NCBI GenBank assembly: GCA_958510825.1
Contig: OY294048.1
Span: 19,175,589 to 19,239,588 of the forward strand
Reading direction: 5' to 3'
From: Brachypterus glaber
Taxonomy: Eukaryota; Arthropoda; Insecta; Coleoptera; Kateretidae
Length of the DNA stretch: 64,000 nt
In this document: in pieces, positions 53,925 through 64,000 of the stretch
Layout: each line of letters opens with the position of its first letter
How positions within the stretch are numbered: position 1 is the stretch's first letter
Notes under the pieces: model-generated
Seen by the model: the letters and a program-made list of their open reading frames with translations, nothing else
Databases searched by the model: none
What the model was told of the DNA's origin: nothing
Position numbers and translations under genes: made by a program

Positions 53925-54136
53925 TTTAGGTGCTAGAGCTCTTTGAATATCTGGAGAATCGCGATGCATCCGTTTTATGGAAAAGGAGTATCGACATGAA
54001 GGTCCAGTTAGTAAAATATAGGTTGAAAAATTCCAATTTTTTCGAAAACATATAAGCAAAATGAATTTAAAATATTCTTAGATATTCTCGATATTTTATA
54101 TTAGTAAAACAAAAATAATTTCAAAAATGTTTATAC

Positions 54137-54306
54137 GGGTCTGTTCAAAAATTACGTAACGTACTTTATGGGATTTTTTTACGTCCCCCCCATGTAACGC
54201 CCTGCCTTATATTTTCTTATACCATTAACACTGACGCGTCAGTACTGACGTAAAGCTGATGGTATCCCCTCTCCCTAGATGCGTTACGTAATACTTGAAC
54301 GTACCC
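54137..54306. mobile_element. MITE related to 52905-53123
   Basis: GGGTCTGTTCAAAAATTACG and the inverse CGTAATACTTGAACGTACCC bound 170 bp with a C-rich and a C/T-rich patch. Flanking TAC and TAT do not form a perfect duplication. Confidence 0.6.
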
Positions 54307-54859
54307 TATACTATAAAAATTTAACGCAATAGAAACTTACATATCCAATTATTTTTCAAGCTGAAAAGTTTTTAGTTTTCAGTGAAAATGATCCCCTATT
54401 AGATATAGTAACCAGGCAACAAGTAGATATAGTACACTTACAACACTCACAAATTATTACTAAAAACACTTTTTTAAACAAAAATCACTATTAACAACAA
54501 CAAAAATACAATTGATTCTTTAAGTTTAATCTTTTGTCTTTACTGAAAGAATTTTAAAGGTATAACTAACCGAGCCTGTATCTTGTAGTATACTATTTTG
54601 CAATAGCTAAATAACTTTGCAAGATCACGATTTTTGCAATAAAAAAATACATAGACACACACTTTTAACACACGTTTAACACTATAATTGTTAACAATAT
54701 CATATGTTTTTGTCTATTCGCGATAATAAAATAAAACAATTTTAGGCCAAGCCTATAGTTGTTCTGTCCAGTTTACCATCAAGACTGAAAGTGTGTGTGG
54801 GCAGTTTGGACGACGTCTACATGTAGTAGGCTTGGAAAATGACTCTTAACGTTCTTTAC
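54307..54859. other. No gene seen
   Basis: AT-rich, then GC-richer from about 54740, where it adjoins a candidate exon. It may be the start of an intron on the minus strand. Confidence 0.4.
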
Positions 54860-55058
54860 CTGAGAAATATTAAGCGGGCTGCGACTTTAAACCTCGTGTC
54901 CATGAACCTCTCTTGTGTATTTCTTACTAGCCCCGGGCTGTATGGCTCTCGATTTTGTTCTTAGGAAGTCTGGCTTCTTCGGTGGATGCTGTATGCACGA
55001 AGCGATGCAGTATCTAGGTACTGGATATTGTACGTACCTTTGTGACGATGATATCCAT
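54860..55058 (-). other. Candidate first exon region, minus strand
   Basis: A GC-richer island of unique-looking sequence. On the minus strand, an ATG at 54903 opens a short frame (MDTRFKVAARLIFL) that runs into a splice donor, CTCAG|GTAAAG, at 54860/54859. Another ATG in a good context (ACAATGG, at 55058) is followed by AAG|GTACGT. Either could start a host protein whose later exons are left of or outside the recognised sequence. The plus-strand 60-codon frame is Cys-rich but unconvincing. Confidence 0.3.
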
Positions 55059-55729
55059 TGTATTCAACGGGTTCTTTTAATAATTTATAACTTTTAAGTA
55101 TTGCGATACAAATCATTTCAAAATATTAAAAATAAATACTTATAAAAGTCCAGTAAATGAAGGTTTTCGGCTCCGAATTCTTTCGGATCAGACCGATTCA
55201 CGTGAAATTTTAACAGTACTTAGAGGATGGATCAAGGAACAAATGTGACCTAGTGCCGATGCGGACTTTTACTCTGGGATGAATGTCACCCTTTCGGGAG
55301 GTGGAAATTATTATACTCAAAATAACCACAGAAATCGATAGACGAATAAATTCCAAGCAAAAAGTTTCCTATAAAGTTATATCGATAAGTCGATACTTTT
55401 TGAGTTATACGTGATTGAAAATGTTCGGTTTTTATCGAAAAAATGCATGTTTTTGAAAGATTTTTCACGAATAACTCAAAAACCTTACGTTTTAACACAA
55501 ATTGTAATAAAAAAAAATAAAACTCATAAAAAAACAAGAAGATTGCTTTTTCTTTTATTTCTGGAAACCTTTCAAAGTACCTGAAAAAGACCTTTCAAAT
55601 GAGCTTTTATATAAGTTTTTAGCATAAAAACTAAGGGAGTTATGATGAAAATAATATGGGTTGCTCGCTTTTTTGGAGAAAAACTCGGTAATAAAATTAA
55701 CAGCTTTACCACAAGAATTGAAATTGATA

Positions 55730-56781
55730 CACAGAAAAAAAGTTTATCTTGACAGAAGATAATAAATTATCTTGGATTTATATTATCTTAAATCGAGGTA
55801 ATAATCTTCTTTTAAGATCATGTATCCTCGGTTTAAAATTATCTGTGACTTTGGTTTCCTTAAATTATTCTCTTGGTAGAAAAATCCTTGTATCAAGGAT
55901 TTTTTCCTTAAATCCATGACATTTAAAATAGTAACAGAGAGTCAAGAGTTATTATCTTGACTCAAAGCCCCTGTTGTCTTACGGTAAAGAGATTTCCGGC
56001 CTCACATATACAGTAGACTCGCCCGTTGTTGGCTGGCAGACAATTTGCGCAGTAGTTAAAGAAATGCTCGGGAGAGAAGTTAGGTTTGTTTTTTTTGCCG
56101 TCAGTTGTCTTTAAAGGTGTATCATTGCATTGCATTTTATCTGCTTTAAAATGGACGAATTTGTATCTGTTACCGTCAAACGATGGGGATTTTCAAATTT
56201 ACTTAAAAAAGGGTAAGTAGCTTTAAATAATAATTATTTATACCTATAAGCGCCATTTTTTTTCTTCAAAAACAAGTGCTTTTTCCAACGACCACCGATG
56301 AAACCAAATTTCACACGATTAACAGAGTAAGAAAGTATCATATTTCATAGGCGTGCGAAATAATATTATACATGTGTGGGAAATTTTTTCAAAATATTTA
56401 CCATTCTATTAACCCTGGAACCTGACTGTGGGGTCAATATGATCTTGAATCAAGAGAATCATAATCTTAAATCAAGATTATAATTCTCTTCATTCAAGAT
56501 TATATTATCTTAAACCAAGACTTGGTGTAAGATAATATGATCTTAGATAAAGATAATATGATCTTAAATCAATATAATAACATACTTGGTTTAAGATAAT
56601 ATGATATTAAATAAATGGTTTAAGTGGCTTTGATTTAAGGAAATGTCCTTAAATCTAGGACCTCAAATGCCAAGATCACGGCGGACTTGATCCAAGACAG
56701 TCATGGCGTTGAACATATCGAAAGCCATGGTGGCCTTGGTTCATGATCGTTTTTTGATTCAAGATATCCTTTTTCTCTGTG
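55730..56781 (+). mobile_element. TA-flanked DNA element retaining a first coding exon
   Basis: It begins CACAGAAAAAAAGTTTATC and ends with the inverse GATATCCTTTTTCTCTGTG inside TA (55728-55729 and 56782-56783). The opposite foldback arm shows uninterrupted sequence at the matching place. Near both ends the words AAGATAATATGATCTTAA and TCTTAAATCAAG recur many times. The centre has unrelated, less AT-rich DNA with a short ORF and splice donor. Confidence 0.65.
56151..56212 (+). pseudogene. Short first exon of a lost transposon gene
   Basis: An ATG in the context AAAATGG opens MDEFVSVTVKRWGFSNLLKK and reaches a GG|GTAAGT splice donor (GTAAGT at 56213-56218). Unspliced, it stops after 21 codons. 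The RWGF-NLLKK phrase recalls the start of a SAM-like helical domain, but 20 residues cannot prove it. No later exon is seen before the right terminus, so the autonomous parent presumably had more. Confidence 0.4.
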
Positions 56782-57534
56782 TAGTAGTCCTTTTATAATT
56801 TACTTTATTTAAGTACTAGTAATATGTTCCAGAAGTTTGACCGGTTTAGAATGCTTATTTTTGAAAAAAAGTTTGAAATACAAAAAGTACTTTTTAAATT
56901 TTTTAAAAAATTGTATTTTTTTCGAAATAATTCGAAATCTAAAAAATGCTAGAGTAAAAAAGTAGCTTTGTGTTTACTATGGCATTTTTTACGTATCTTT
57001 TATAGTTTCCGAATTATTTCGAAAAAAACAATTTTTTTAAAAATTTAAAAAGTACGTTTTGTATTTCAATCAAACTTTTTTTCAAAAATAAGCATTCTAA
57101 ACCGGTCAAACTTCTGGAGCATGTTTTTAGTAATTAAATAAATATTACTATCAATTTCAATTCTTGTGGTAAAGTCGTTGGTTTTATTGCCGACTTTTCT
57201 CCAAAAAAGCGAGCAACCTATTTTTTTTATAGTTTTTGTTAAAACGTAAAGTTTTCGAGTTATTCGTGAAAAATCGTTTTGGTGCGCATTTAGAAAGCCT
57301 TAACACCAAATTTCAGATAAATCGGACTTATAAAATATATATATATATATTTTTAAATTAAAAAAGAAAAACGGTCTAGTAGAAAATCATGAAATTTTTA
57401 CAGTAATTACCTCTCAATTTTTGTTTGTTTTGTGCCTTATTTTCGTTAATTTTGACAAAATTTTAAAAATAAATTGACCATATTTATTCCGAAATTTTTA
57501 ATTTTAAGTTTTTGGGTATTGGTTCGTATTAATA

Positions 57535-58061
57535 TTACCAAAAGAAGCCTTTATACCAAATTTCAGCGGTGCAAAACATGGCCCCATACAAAAAAGCAGA
57601 CTTTTGTCGCTTTTCTTCTGGGGCTACTGTGCGTTGGACTAGATACGCGCACAGTGCCATTATGGGTGGATTGAAACATTTTTTATCAGAAAATACTATA
57701 TTATCCCAAATTTCATCCCGATATTCTAAGGCACATTGCACACTATTTATTTTGTGGTTTTGACTTAGAAAAGCCTTATTACTGGCCGCAGCATTTTTAA
57801 TTTCTGATTTGTTAATACGTCTTCTGACAGCTCGGATAGAACCAGGAATTGGTGTCCTCTCAGGCTTGAACTGCAGTTCTAAATGGACGTTGGCTTAATA
57901 ATAATCTACAACCTGCTCATCGTCATGTGCTGTGAACGACCCGAGCCTTTTTTCCGATATATTACACCTTGTAGTTCTATTCTCTTTTTCGCGCGGCAAA
58001 CCGTATTCGTTGAAATATCCAATTTATTAGCAATCGCTCTTATACTAAAACCAACCATCAT
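57535..58061 (-). pseudogene. Tc1/mariner-like transposase, broken
   Basis: The N-terminal piece (57906-58061) has a helix-turn-helix, GFSIRAIANKLDISTNTV, followed by an AT-hook-like KKGSGRS, and then stops. In another frame, from about 57890 to 57535, come RTPIPGSIRAVRRRI and the first catalytic region WDNIVFSDKKCF, with the Asp of the DD(E/D) triad. The second Asp and the last acidic residue are absent because the frame ends at 57535. At least one frameshift plus truncation make it inactive. Termini were not identified. Confidence 0.8.
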
Positions 58062-58195
58062 TTAGTCTTGTTGTTAGAATTGCTTTTTACTTTCCCAAGG
58101 AAAGCCTTGCGTTGGTAAAAAGAATTCGAAAAATTTGTATTGCTTTTTTTACGTTTCTGGACGTTTTATATCCAAAAATTATTATTTCTGTCAAA

Positions 58196-58231
58196 AAAAA
58201 AGGAGGAGGAGGAGGAGGAGGAGGAGGAGGA
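58196..58231. repeat. (GGA)n microsatellite
   Basis: About eleven GGA repeats. They create Glu-rich and Gly-rich readings in two plus-strand frames, which are not genes. Confidence 0.9.
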
Positions 58232-58439
58232 GGAAGGTGGCATGTTGATTGGTTTGGTTGGATCAGAGCCTGTGGCTCTCTTACCCGTGTTCCTTGCGTT
58301 TCTTGTCTTCAGTATAGTTTTTGGTGAGTGACCATTGAGGTCTATCTTCTGTGCTTAGTGCTGTGCTCCTTTGACAAAACATAAAATGGCTCTCCTTAGA
58401 ATCTTTTTTTTTGTATTTTTTTTTGTCTTTTGTATTTTA

Positions 58440-58640
58440 AAAAAAAATCTGTCTGTCGGTCTGTGTGTCCGGGAAATTTGTGACCACGATAACTTAAGAA
58501 AGCTTAGCGCTAAATACTTCAAATTTGGACCATAAGTTGATTATCCAAAGTTCTAGGCTGGGATTGTTTTTGGTAAAAAGGCCAGAGAAAATCTCTAAAA
58601 AAACTACACATAATCTTTTCAATTTTTTAGAACTATTCAG
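58440..58640. repeat. Copy of the TCCGGGAAAT module of the 46.3-50.6 kb array
   Basis: GTCTGTGTGTCCGGGAAAT, then CACGATAACTTAAG, AAATTTGGACC, CAAAGTTCTAGGCTGGGATT and GTTTTTGGT follow in the same order as near 49930-50060. This shows that the module is dispersed. Confidence 0.6.
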
Positions 58641-58979
58641 GTTTCGATAGGTTCCTTATCGTCAATTTTTATTGTATAGTGCCGCAGGCGAATATTTATA
58701 GAATTTTTATTGAAACGTATTTTCTAAACACCTTAAAATTAAAAAAATATATACAAAACAAAATCTTTTAGTTAAAATTTATGGCCGGCGCTCGGACTCG
58801 GCTCAGTAACCATGTTATTATTCCGCAGGCGCTCGCGCAGGCGGAAACGTTAATAAATCATTTTCCAAACACATTAGAATTTTCAAAGCAAATTATAATT
58901 AAGTATTTATAAAATATTTTAAATACAAGTTCCTTATGGATTTACGACCGTAACCATTTTCACCGCCACAGGCAATTTT
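58641..58979. other. No gene seen
   Basis: Contains a GC-richer strip (58780-58850: GCCGGCGCTCGGACTCGGC) with no frame. Confidence 0.4.
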
Positions 58980-59575
58980 TTTAGAAATATGAATGACCGA
59001 ACACCCAGGGGGGCATGGGGGGACATTTTTTTAAATGGAAAGGGGGGTCGTGTGATACATCATTTTAAAGCTTATAAAATTCTCTATTTAAACTAACATT
59101 TTTAAATTTTTTAAAAATGTTTTTTAAGGTTTTGATTTTTCAATTTTTTGTGTTAAACATTCGATTTTTTAAGTTTTTTTTTTATAAATTTTTATTTATG
59201 TCAACTAAAATTAGTTTAAAAGTATAATTAACATTTTTTTATGATGAAATTAGGCATTTTTAAAAAATTATTTGTTTTTTTTAGAGGAATTTTGACATTT
59301 ATACCCATTTTCAACCCCATTTTAAACCCAAATTTTTTTTTAGTTAAATGGAGAATTTTATAAGCTTTAAAATGATGTATTACACGACCCCCCTTTCCAT
59401 TTAAAAAAATGTGCCCCCATGCCCCCCTGCCCACATTTTAAGAGCTGAAAGTATTAAATATATGCTAAAAGATAGTTTAAGTTGTCTTATTTAAAAGTTC
59501 CAAATTTGAAGTCGATATCTCAACTGGTTCAAAACTTAAGAGGGGGGGGGGGTAGACTTTTGGACCGCTCTGTAT
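58980..59575. mobile_element. Foldback element, relative of 51868-52557
   Basis: Left: GGGGGCATGGGGGGACATTT and GGAAAGGGGGGTCGTGTGAT. Right: inverse ACACGACCCCCCTTTCC and ATGCCCCCCTGCCC, then AAGTCGATATCTCAACTGG and CCGCTCTGTATATG, as in the family end. The minus frame 59228-59434 is arm sequence. Confidence 0.65.
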
Positions 59576-59654
59576 ATGAAATTAGTATTACCAGAAAATG
59601 ATTTTTTTAAGCTACCATTATGGCTATAACTATAAAAGCTACAAGTACTCAAGT

Positions 59655-59745
59655 AACACAGTAGCTATTTTCGCAGTAATTTTGCAGCAAAATGGCTCCA
59701 ATTTTGCTGCTAAAAATATACTTTATAGCTACTGTGTTACTTGGG
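59655..59745. mobile_element. Palindromic MITE with AAGTAACACAGTAGCTAT arms
   Basis: CAAGTAACACAGTAGCTAT and its inverse ATAGCTACTGTGTTACTTG enclose a TTTTGCAGCAAAATGG palindrome. One end of another copy is at about 60520-60545. Confidence 0.65.
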
Positions 59746-59953
59746 TAATAAAAACCTGAATTTTATTTGAAGCCAGTCATGTCACGATTTGCTGGATTAA
59801 CCCTGTTGCGTTTTTGGCAAATTCAAAACTACCGTATTAATAATACGTATTAATATAATAATACGGTAGTTTTGAATTTTTCAAAAACGCCCTAGGCTTA
59901 ATTCAGCAAATCGTCACATGACTGGCTTCAAATAAAATTCAGGTTATTATTAC
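59746..59953. mobile_element. 208-bp hairpin MITE
   Basis: Arms of about 100 bp: AATAAAAACCTGAATTTTAT through GAAGCCAGTCATG on the left and their inverse on the right, nearly perfect. The centre is the AT-rich AATAATACGTATTAATATAA. It directly adjoins the 59655 MITE. Confidence 0.7.
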
Positions 59954-60172
59954 CCATTCGGTATTATACCATTCTAGCGCTTACGCGCTGTGGATGGTAT
60001 GATGAGTTGCGTCCATAGTAGGTGTTTGAAAATATATTTATATCTAACGCTTCAAGGTAGGCAACCATGCTTGCGTATTGTGGTGTAACCAAGCATGCAA
60101 GATTTATAAAATGTATTTAATATCTAATTTAAGCGCATGCACCATATATTATTATGTATAAAAAGCCATAGA

Positions 60173-60538
60173 ACAGGGCCGGATTTATTGGGCTTGCCGC
60201 CCTGGAAAATAGATAACATGCCTGCAGGGTATCAAATCTCATCCTACTGGTAGAAAAAACTTGACGACTTCAAATAAAAAACTTGACGACTCGAAATGAA
60301 AATGAAAGTAAAAATAAATAATATTAAAAAGTTAACTTTTTCTCCCGAAAATAAAAGTGCTGAGTCATCACTAAAATCCAGTGATGTGCAAAAAACAATA
60401 ACAGCTCCAGATTTAATGTTTGATATATTTTTGTTGTCTCGTGACTCACGACAGAAAGTAATTACTAAAAAAAGGTCAGATATGGTTAAATTATGTTGTA
60501 TTAAAAAATTTGCCGACCTAGCCCAAGTAACACAGTAG
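60173..60538 (+). pseudogene. Possible hAT-like element start with a short ORF
   Basis: CAGGGCCGGATTTATTGGGC at 60173 resembles hAT termini. An ATG at 60296 opens 80 codons that are Lys/Ser-rich (LTFSPENKSAESSL) and end inside an AAGTAACACAG MITE end. No domain is recognisable and no second terminus was found. This is a weak call. Confidence 0.25.
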
Positions 60539-61136
60539 CTATAAGAGATACTTAAGTATCTCTTGCCGCTCTTTCACAGCAAAATTGCAGCCATACGGCA
60601 CGAGGTAAACATATATGGTTATCCCTTATGCATAATTATGGGTTTGTTTTCGGAACTAATTTATAGGAGCACCTTCGCCATTTTTCAAATTAAGTAAAAA
60701 ATTTATTATAAATAAATCTTTAACATCTAAAAATCGAATAAAATAAAATTTTAACAATAGTACTAAAATTATATTTTTCTACTACCTATAGTTAATAATA
60801 GCTATAAGAGCTATAAGTGCTAGCTTATATTATCATAAACCGTTGCCAGTGTATTGACAACCAATAAAATAAACAGAGGCGTATCGAAGGAGGGGCAGGG
60901 AGAGCCTCCCTATCCTTTCTTGTCTTAAAAAGTTGGGATTTTATTTTAAAGTTAAAAAATTGTTGGTAAACTACCAGCAATGTCAAAAATATTTTAAACC
61001 TATATTTTTAACTGATATTTAAAGTTAATAGCTTTAGGTAGTAGAAAAAAATATTACATGTCTTTAGTGTTCTTGACTGTTTTTTTTTGCCTCAACTTCG
61101 TCTCAGCAAAAAAACTTTAGTCCCAAACACCCTATT
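60539..61136. other. Intergenic DNA with a possible hAT-like end
   Basis: CAGAGGCGTATCGAAGG near 60878 resembles the start of the hAT-like MITE at 53761, but no partner is evident. No gene. Confidence 0.35.
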
Positions 61137-61346
61137 GTCTGTTTCATCAAGCAAGATAGTAAATTAAAAATCGCACAGTAAATATTTTTACAACACATTT
61201 GAATAGTATGTTTATGTATAGAATATAGTTACGTTTTATAAAATAAACTACGCAGTATATTCGCACATCCAATATTCGAATCTGTTTTGAAAATATTCAC
61301 TGTGCGATATTTAATTTACTATCTCGCTTCATTAAACAGACCATAG
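61137..61346. mobile_element. 210-bp MITE with GTCTGTTT-type termini
   Basis: GTCTGTTTCATCAAGCAAG with ATAGTAAATTAAAAATCGCAC is mirrored by GTGCGATATTTAATTTACTA and CGCTTCATTAAACAGAC. No coding. Confidence 0.65.
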
Positions 61347-61349
61347 TAA

Positions 61350-61751
61350 CAATTTTTGTCAAGTCTTGAGCAAGTCTGGCTCAACATTCTTGATCAAGTA
61401 TCTGCATCCAGATTTTGACAATTATCTGATACTGTCGACAGATTCTTGCTCAAGAATTGCTACAGATACTTCGTCAACATTCTTGGACAAATCTTGAGCA
61501 AGAATGTAGCAAGAAAAATTGACAAGAAATGGAAAAGCGATCTCTATCATGATTAAATCGTACTTGTTAGAGTAGGTCAAGATTCTTTATCAAGAATCTT
61601 GTCAAATTGCTTGCTACGGACTTGACGAACAGACTTGACAAAGTATTGCTAAACACGCTGCTTCCAGAATCTTGCTAATGTCTTGATACAGAATCTTGAT
61701 TAATTCTCTTGCTCAAGAATTGTCCAATTCTTTACAAAGAACTTTGTCAAA
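61350..61751. repeat. Dense array of degenerate CAAGAATCTTG palindromes
   Basis: More than twenty CAAGAAT, TCTTG, ATTCTTG or CTTGAGCAAG words occur in 400 bp, with irregular spacing and both orientations interleaved. The array is interrupted by the element at 61754-62413 and a trace (GGTCAAGAAACTTGTC) follows it. It is not a simple tandem repeat. No frame. Confidence 0.55.
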
Positions 61752-61753
61752 TA

Positions 61754-62413
61754 CAGTTGTGGCATTAAATATCGGGACAACCTCAAAAAAATTCATTTTT
61801 ATATTTTTTTCATGGATTAACATTGGATTATTTTAAAAATTAAAAACTAGGTTACTTCGTTTTGACATAACTGAATTATTTAGTTGAAGTTTACTGTCAA
61901 AAAATATTAAATTAATAAATTAATATTTATTGATTCATTAAATTTTACACAAATGTTGTATTTAAATAATAATAATAAAATTGATATTCTTTGGATCAAA
62001 ATTGTACTATACAGGTAAAGAATGTGTTTAATATTCATTTTTCTCTTCAGTACCGCTAAAAACTCACAAGGTTTTATAAATTTTCTACTGAAAATGGATT
62101 TGAGTTCATTACTGAAGAGCCTCACCGAGGTAAGCGAAAAAAAAATCCTAGTATACGGCAACTGCACCTTGTTTTTCTCGGTTTTCCTTATATAATTAAA
62201 AATTGCTTCACCATCCATTGCAGCTTTTGACCACCGATGATCCTTTTTGGGTTTGATATAAGAACCTAATGTTTTCTCAATAAAACATTTCTTAAGAAAC
62301 AGATCTATTTACAAACTACTTGTATAACAGAAAAAATAAACAAACATTTGACATATTTTGACGTTTTTTAAAAAATGAAAAATTGTTTGTCCCAATATTT
62401 AATGCCACCACTG
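61754..62413. mobile_element. 660-bp TA-flanked element with CAGTGGTGGCATTAAATATT termini
   Basis: CAGTTGTGGCATTAAATATC at the left and the inverse AATATTTAATGCCACCACTG at the right are flanked by TA (61752-61753 and 62414-62415), as in Tc1/mariner or pogo-type elements. The inner minus strand carries an open frame (61907-62250) with HRWSKAAMDGEAIFNYI, whose N-terminal composition might recall a DNA-binding domain. No catalytic motif is seen. Confidence 0.65.
61907..62218 (-). pseudogene. Possible transposon-derived ORF, unrecognised
   Basis: A 103-codon frame starts at an ATG, with in-frame sequence upstream (KPKKDHRWSKAA). Its first 25 residues look protein-like and the rest is AT-driven and hydrophobic. 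A GTGAGG near 62125 could be a splice donor ending the genuine part. Function unknown. Confidence 0.3.
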
Positions 62414-62656
62414 TACTCTGGTCAAGAAACTTGTCCAATTTCAATGTTATTAGGGCAGTGTTCGCATACTAGGTGTATAAAAGGGCCGTAAGTGAACGAG
62501 CAATTCCTTAAAAAAAAAAGATTTCTACAAAAAATTAAGTGGCCTCTTCGACTGATAAGTTTTCGGTACCTTGCGTTGTGATAGAGTGCTTAGGTAATGA
62601 TCCGAAATTTCTCGTCCGTTTACGGGCTTTACTAATTAACTAAATATTATTACAAA

Positions 62657-64000
<1,344 letters not shown>

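Larger units (their letters stand above)
55145..57420. mobile_element. Foldback DNA with a nested TA-flanked element
   Basis: The left arm (AATAACTCAAAAACCTTACG, then TTGCTCGCTTTTTTGGAG) is mirrored on the right (CTCCAAAAAAGCGAGCAACC, then GTAAAGTTTTCGAGTTATTC). A second inverse pair turns near 56960 (GACCGGTTTAGAATGC and its inverse). The left arm is cut by the element at 55730-56781. No gene belongs to the foldback itself. Outer limits are uncertain. Confidence 0.6.

Noticed and set aside
54915..55097. Cys-rich 60-codon plus-strand ORF resembling a small secreted peptide
   Set aside because: No convincing signal peptide or Cys spacing. The opposite strand offers start and splice-donor signals.
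58112..58331. Glu-rich and Gly-rich overlapping ORFs
   Set aside because: Both are produced by the (GGA)n microsatellite.
61350..61751. CRISPR-like array
   Set aside because: Repeats are short, irregularly spaced, degenerate and in both orientations, and the genome is eukaryotic.

Overview
The window looks like strongly AT-rich nuclear DNA from an arthropod, most likely an insect. The evidence is indirect: PIF/Harbinger-, hAT- and Tc1/mariner-type small elements, a tRNA-derived SINE family, a Penelope-like element (PLE), a Ty3/gypsy element, a BEL/Pao element, non-LTR tails of (TAAA)n, and one animal-type glutaredoxin-like exon. The order cannot be fixed from the sequence. Almost all of the 64 kb is transposable-element DNA. 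The only confident host coding sequence is the last exon of a glutaredoxin-like gene at 62.7-62.9 kb on the minus strand. Two possible host first exons (51.4-51.6 kb and 54.86-55.06 kb, both minus) are weaker calls.

Layout. From 0 to 20.8 kb there are short hairpin and foldback elements, many nested. They include four copies of one SINE family, two 5'-truncated non-LTR retrotransposon tails, and a foldback that keeps a BED-like zinc-finger exon. From 20.85 to 31.01 kb lies a structurally complete Ty3/gypsy element on the minus strand: two 2111-bp LTRs, a 4-bp target duplication, gag, a -1 frameshift heptamer and pol. From 32.4 to 41.3 kb a PLE inverted dimer, bounded by a 9-12 bp target duplication, has been split by a BEL/Pao element with LTRs of 635 and 626 bp, gag, pol and integrase. 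From 41.3 to 50.6 kb there are tandem and palindromic repeats. A second PLE inverted dimer with a 13-bp target duplication sits inside one of them. From 50.6 to 64 kb there are more foldbacks and MITEs, a dead Tc1-like transposase, a TA-flanked element that keeps a short first coding exon, a CAAGAATCTTG-rich array, and the glutaredoxin-like exon.

How the parts work together. The gypsy gag and pol frames are joined by the slippery heptamer A-AAA-AAC just before the gag stop, with a candidate pseudoknot downstream, so Gag and Gag-Pol can come from one RNA. The BEL element carries Gag, protease/RT/RNase H and integrase in three frames: one boundary could be programmed, the other looks like a small indel. 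The PLE supplies RT plus a GIY-YIG endonuclease. Each of its four terminal copies carries a sequence that fits the minimal hammerhead-ribozyme core known from this element class. The SINEs and MITEs have no proteins and would depend on enzymes from other elements.

Limits. All alignments, foldback limits and repeat periods were judged by eye. No database search or folding program was used, and outer boundaries of diverged foldbacks are approximate.
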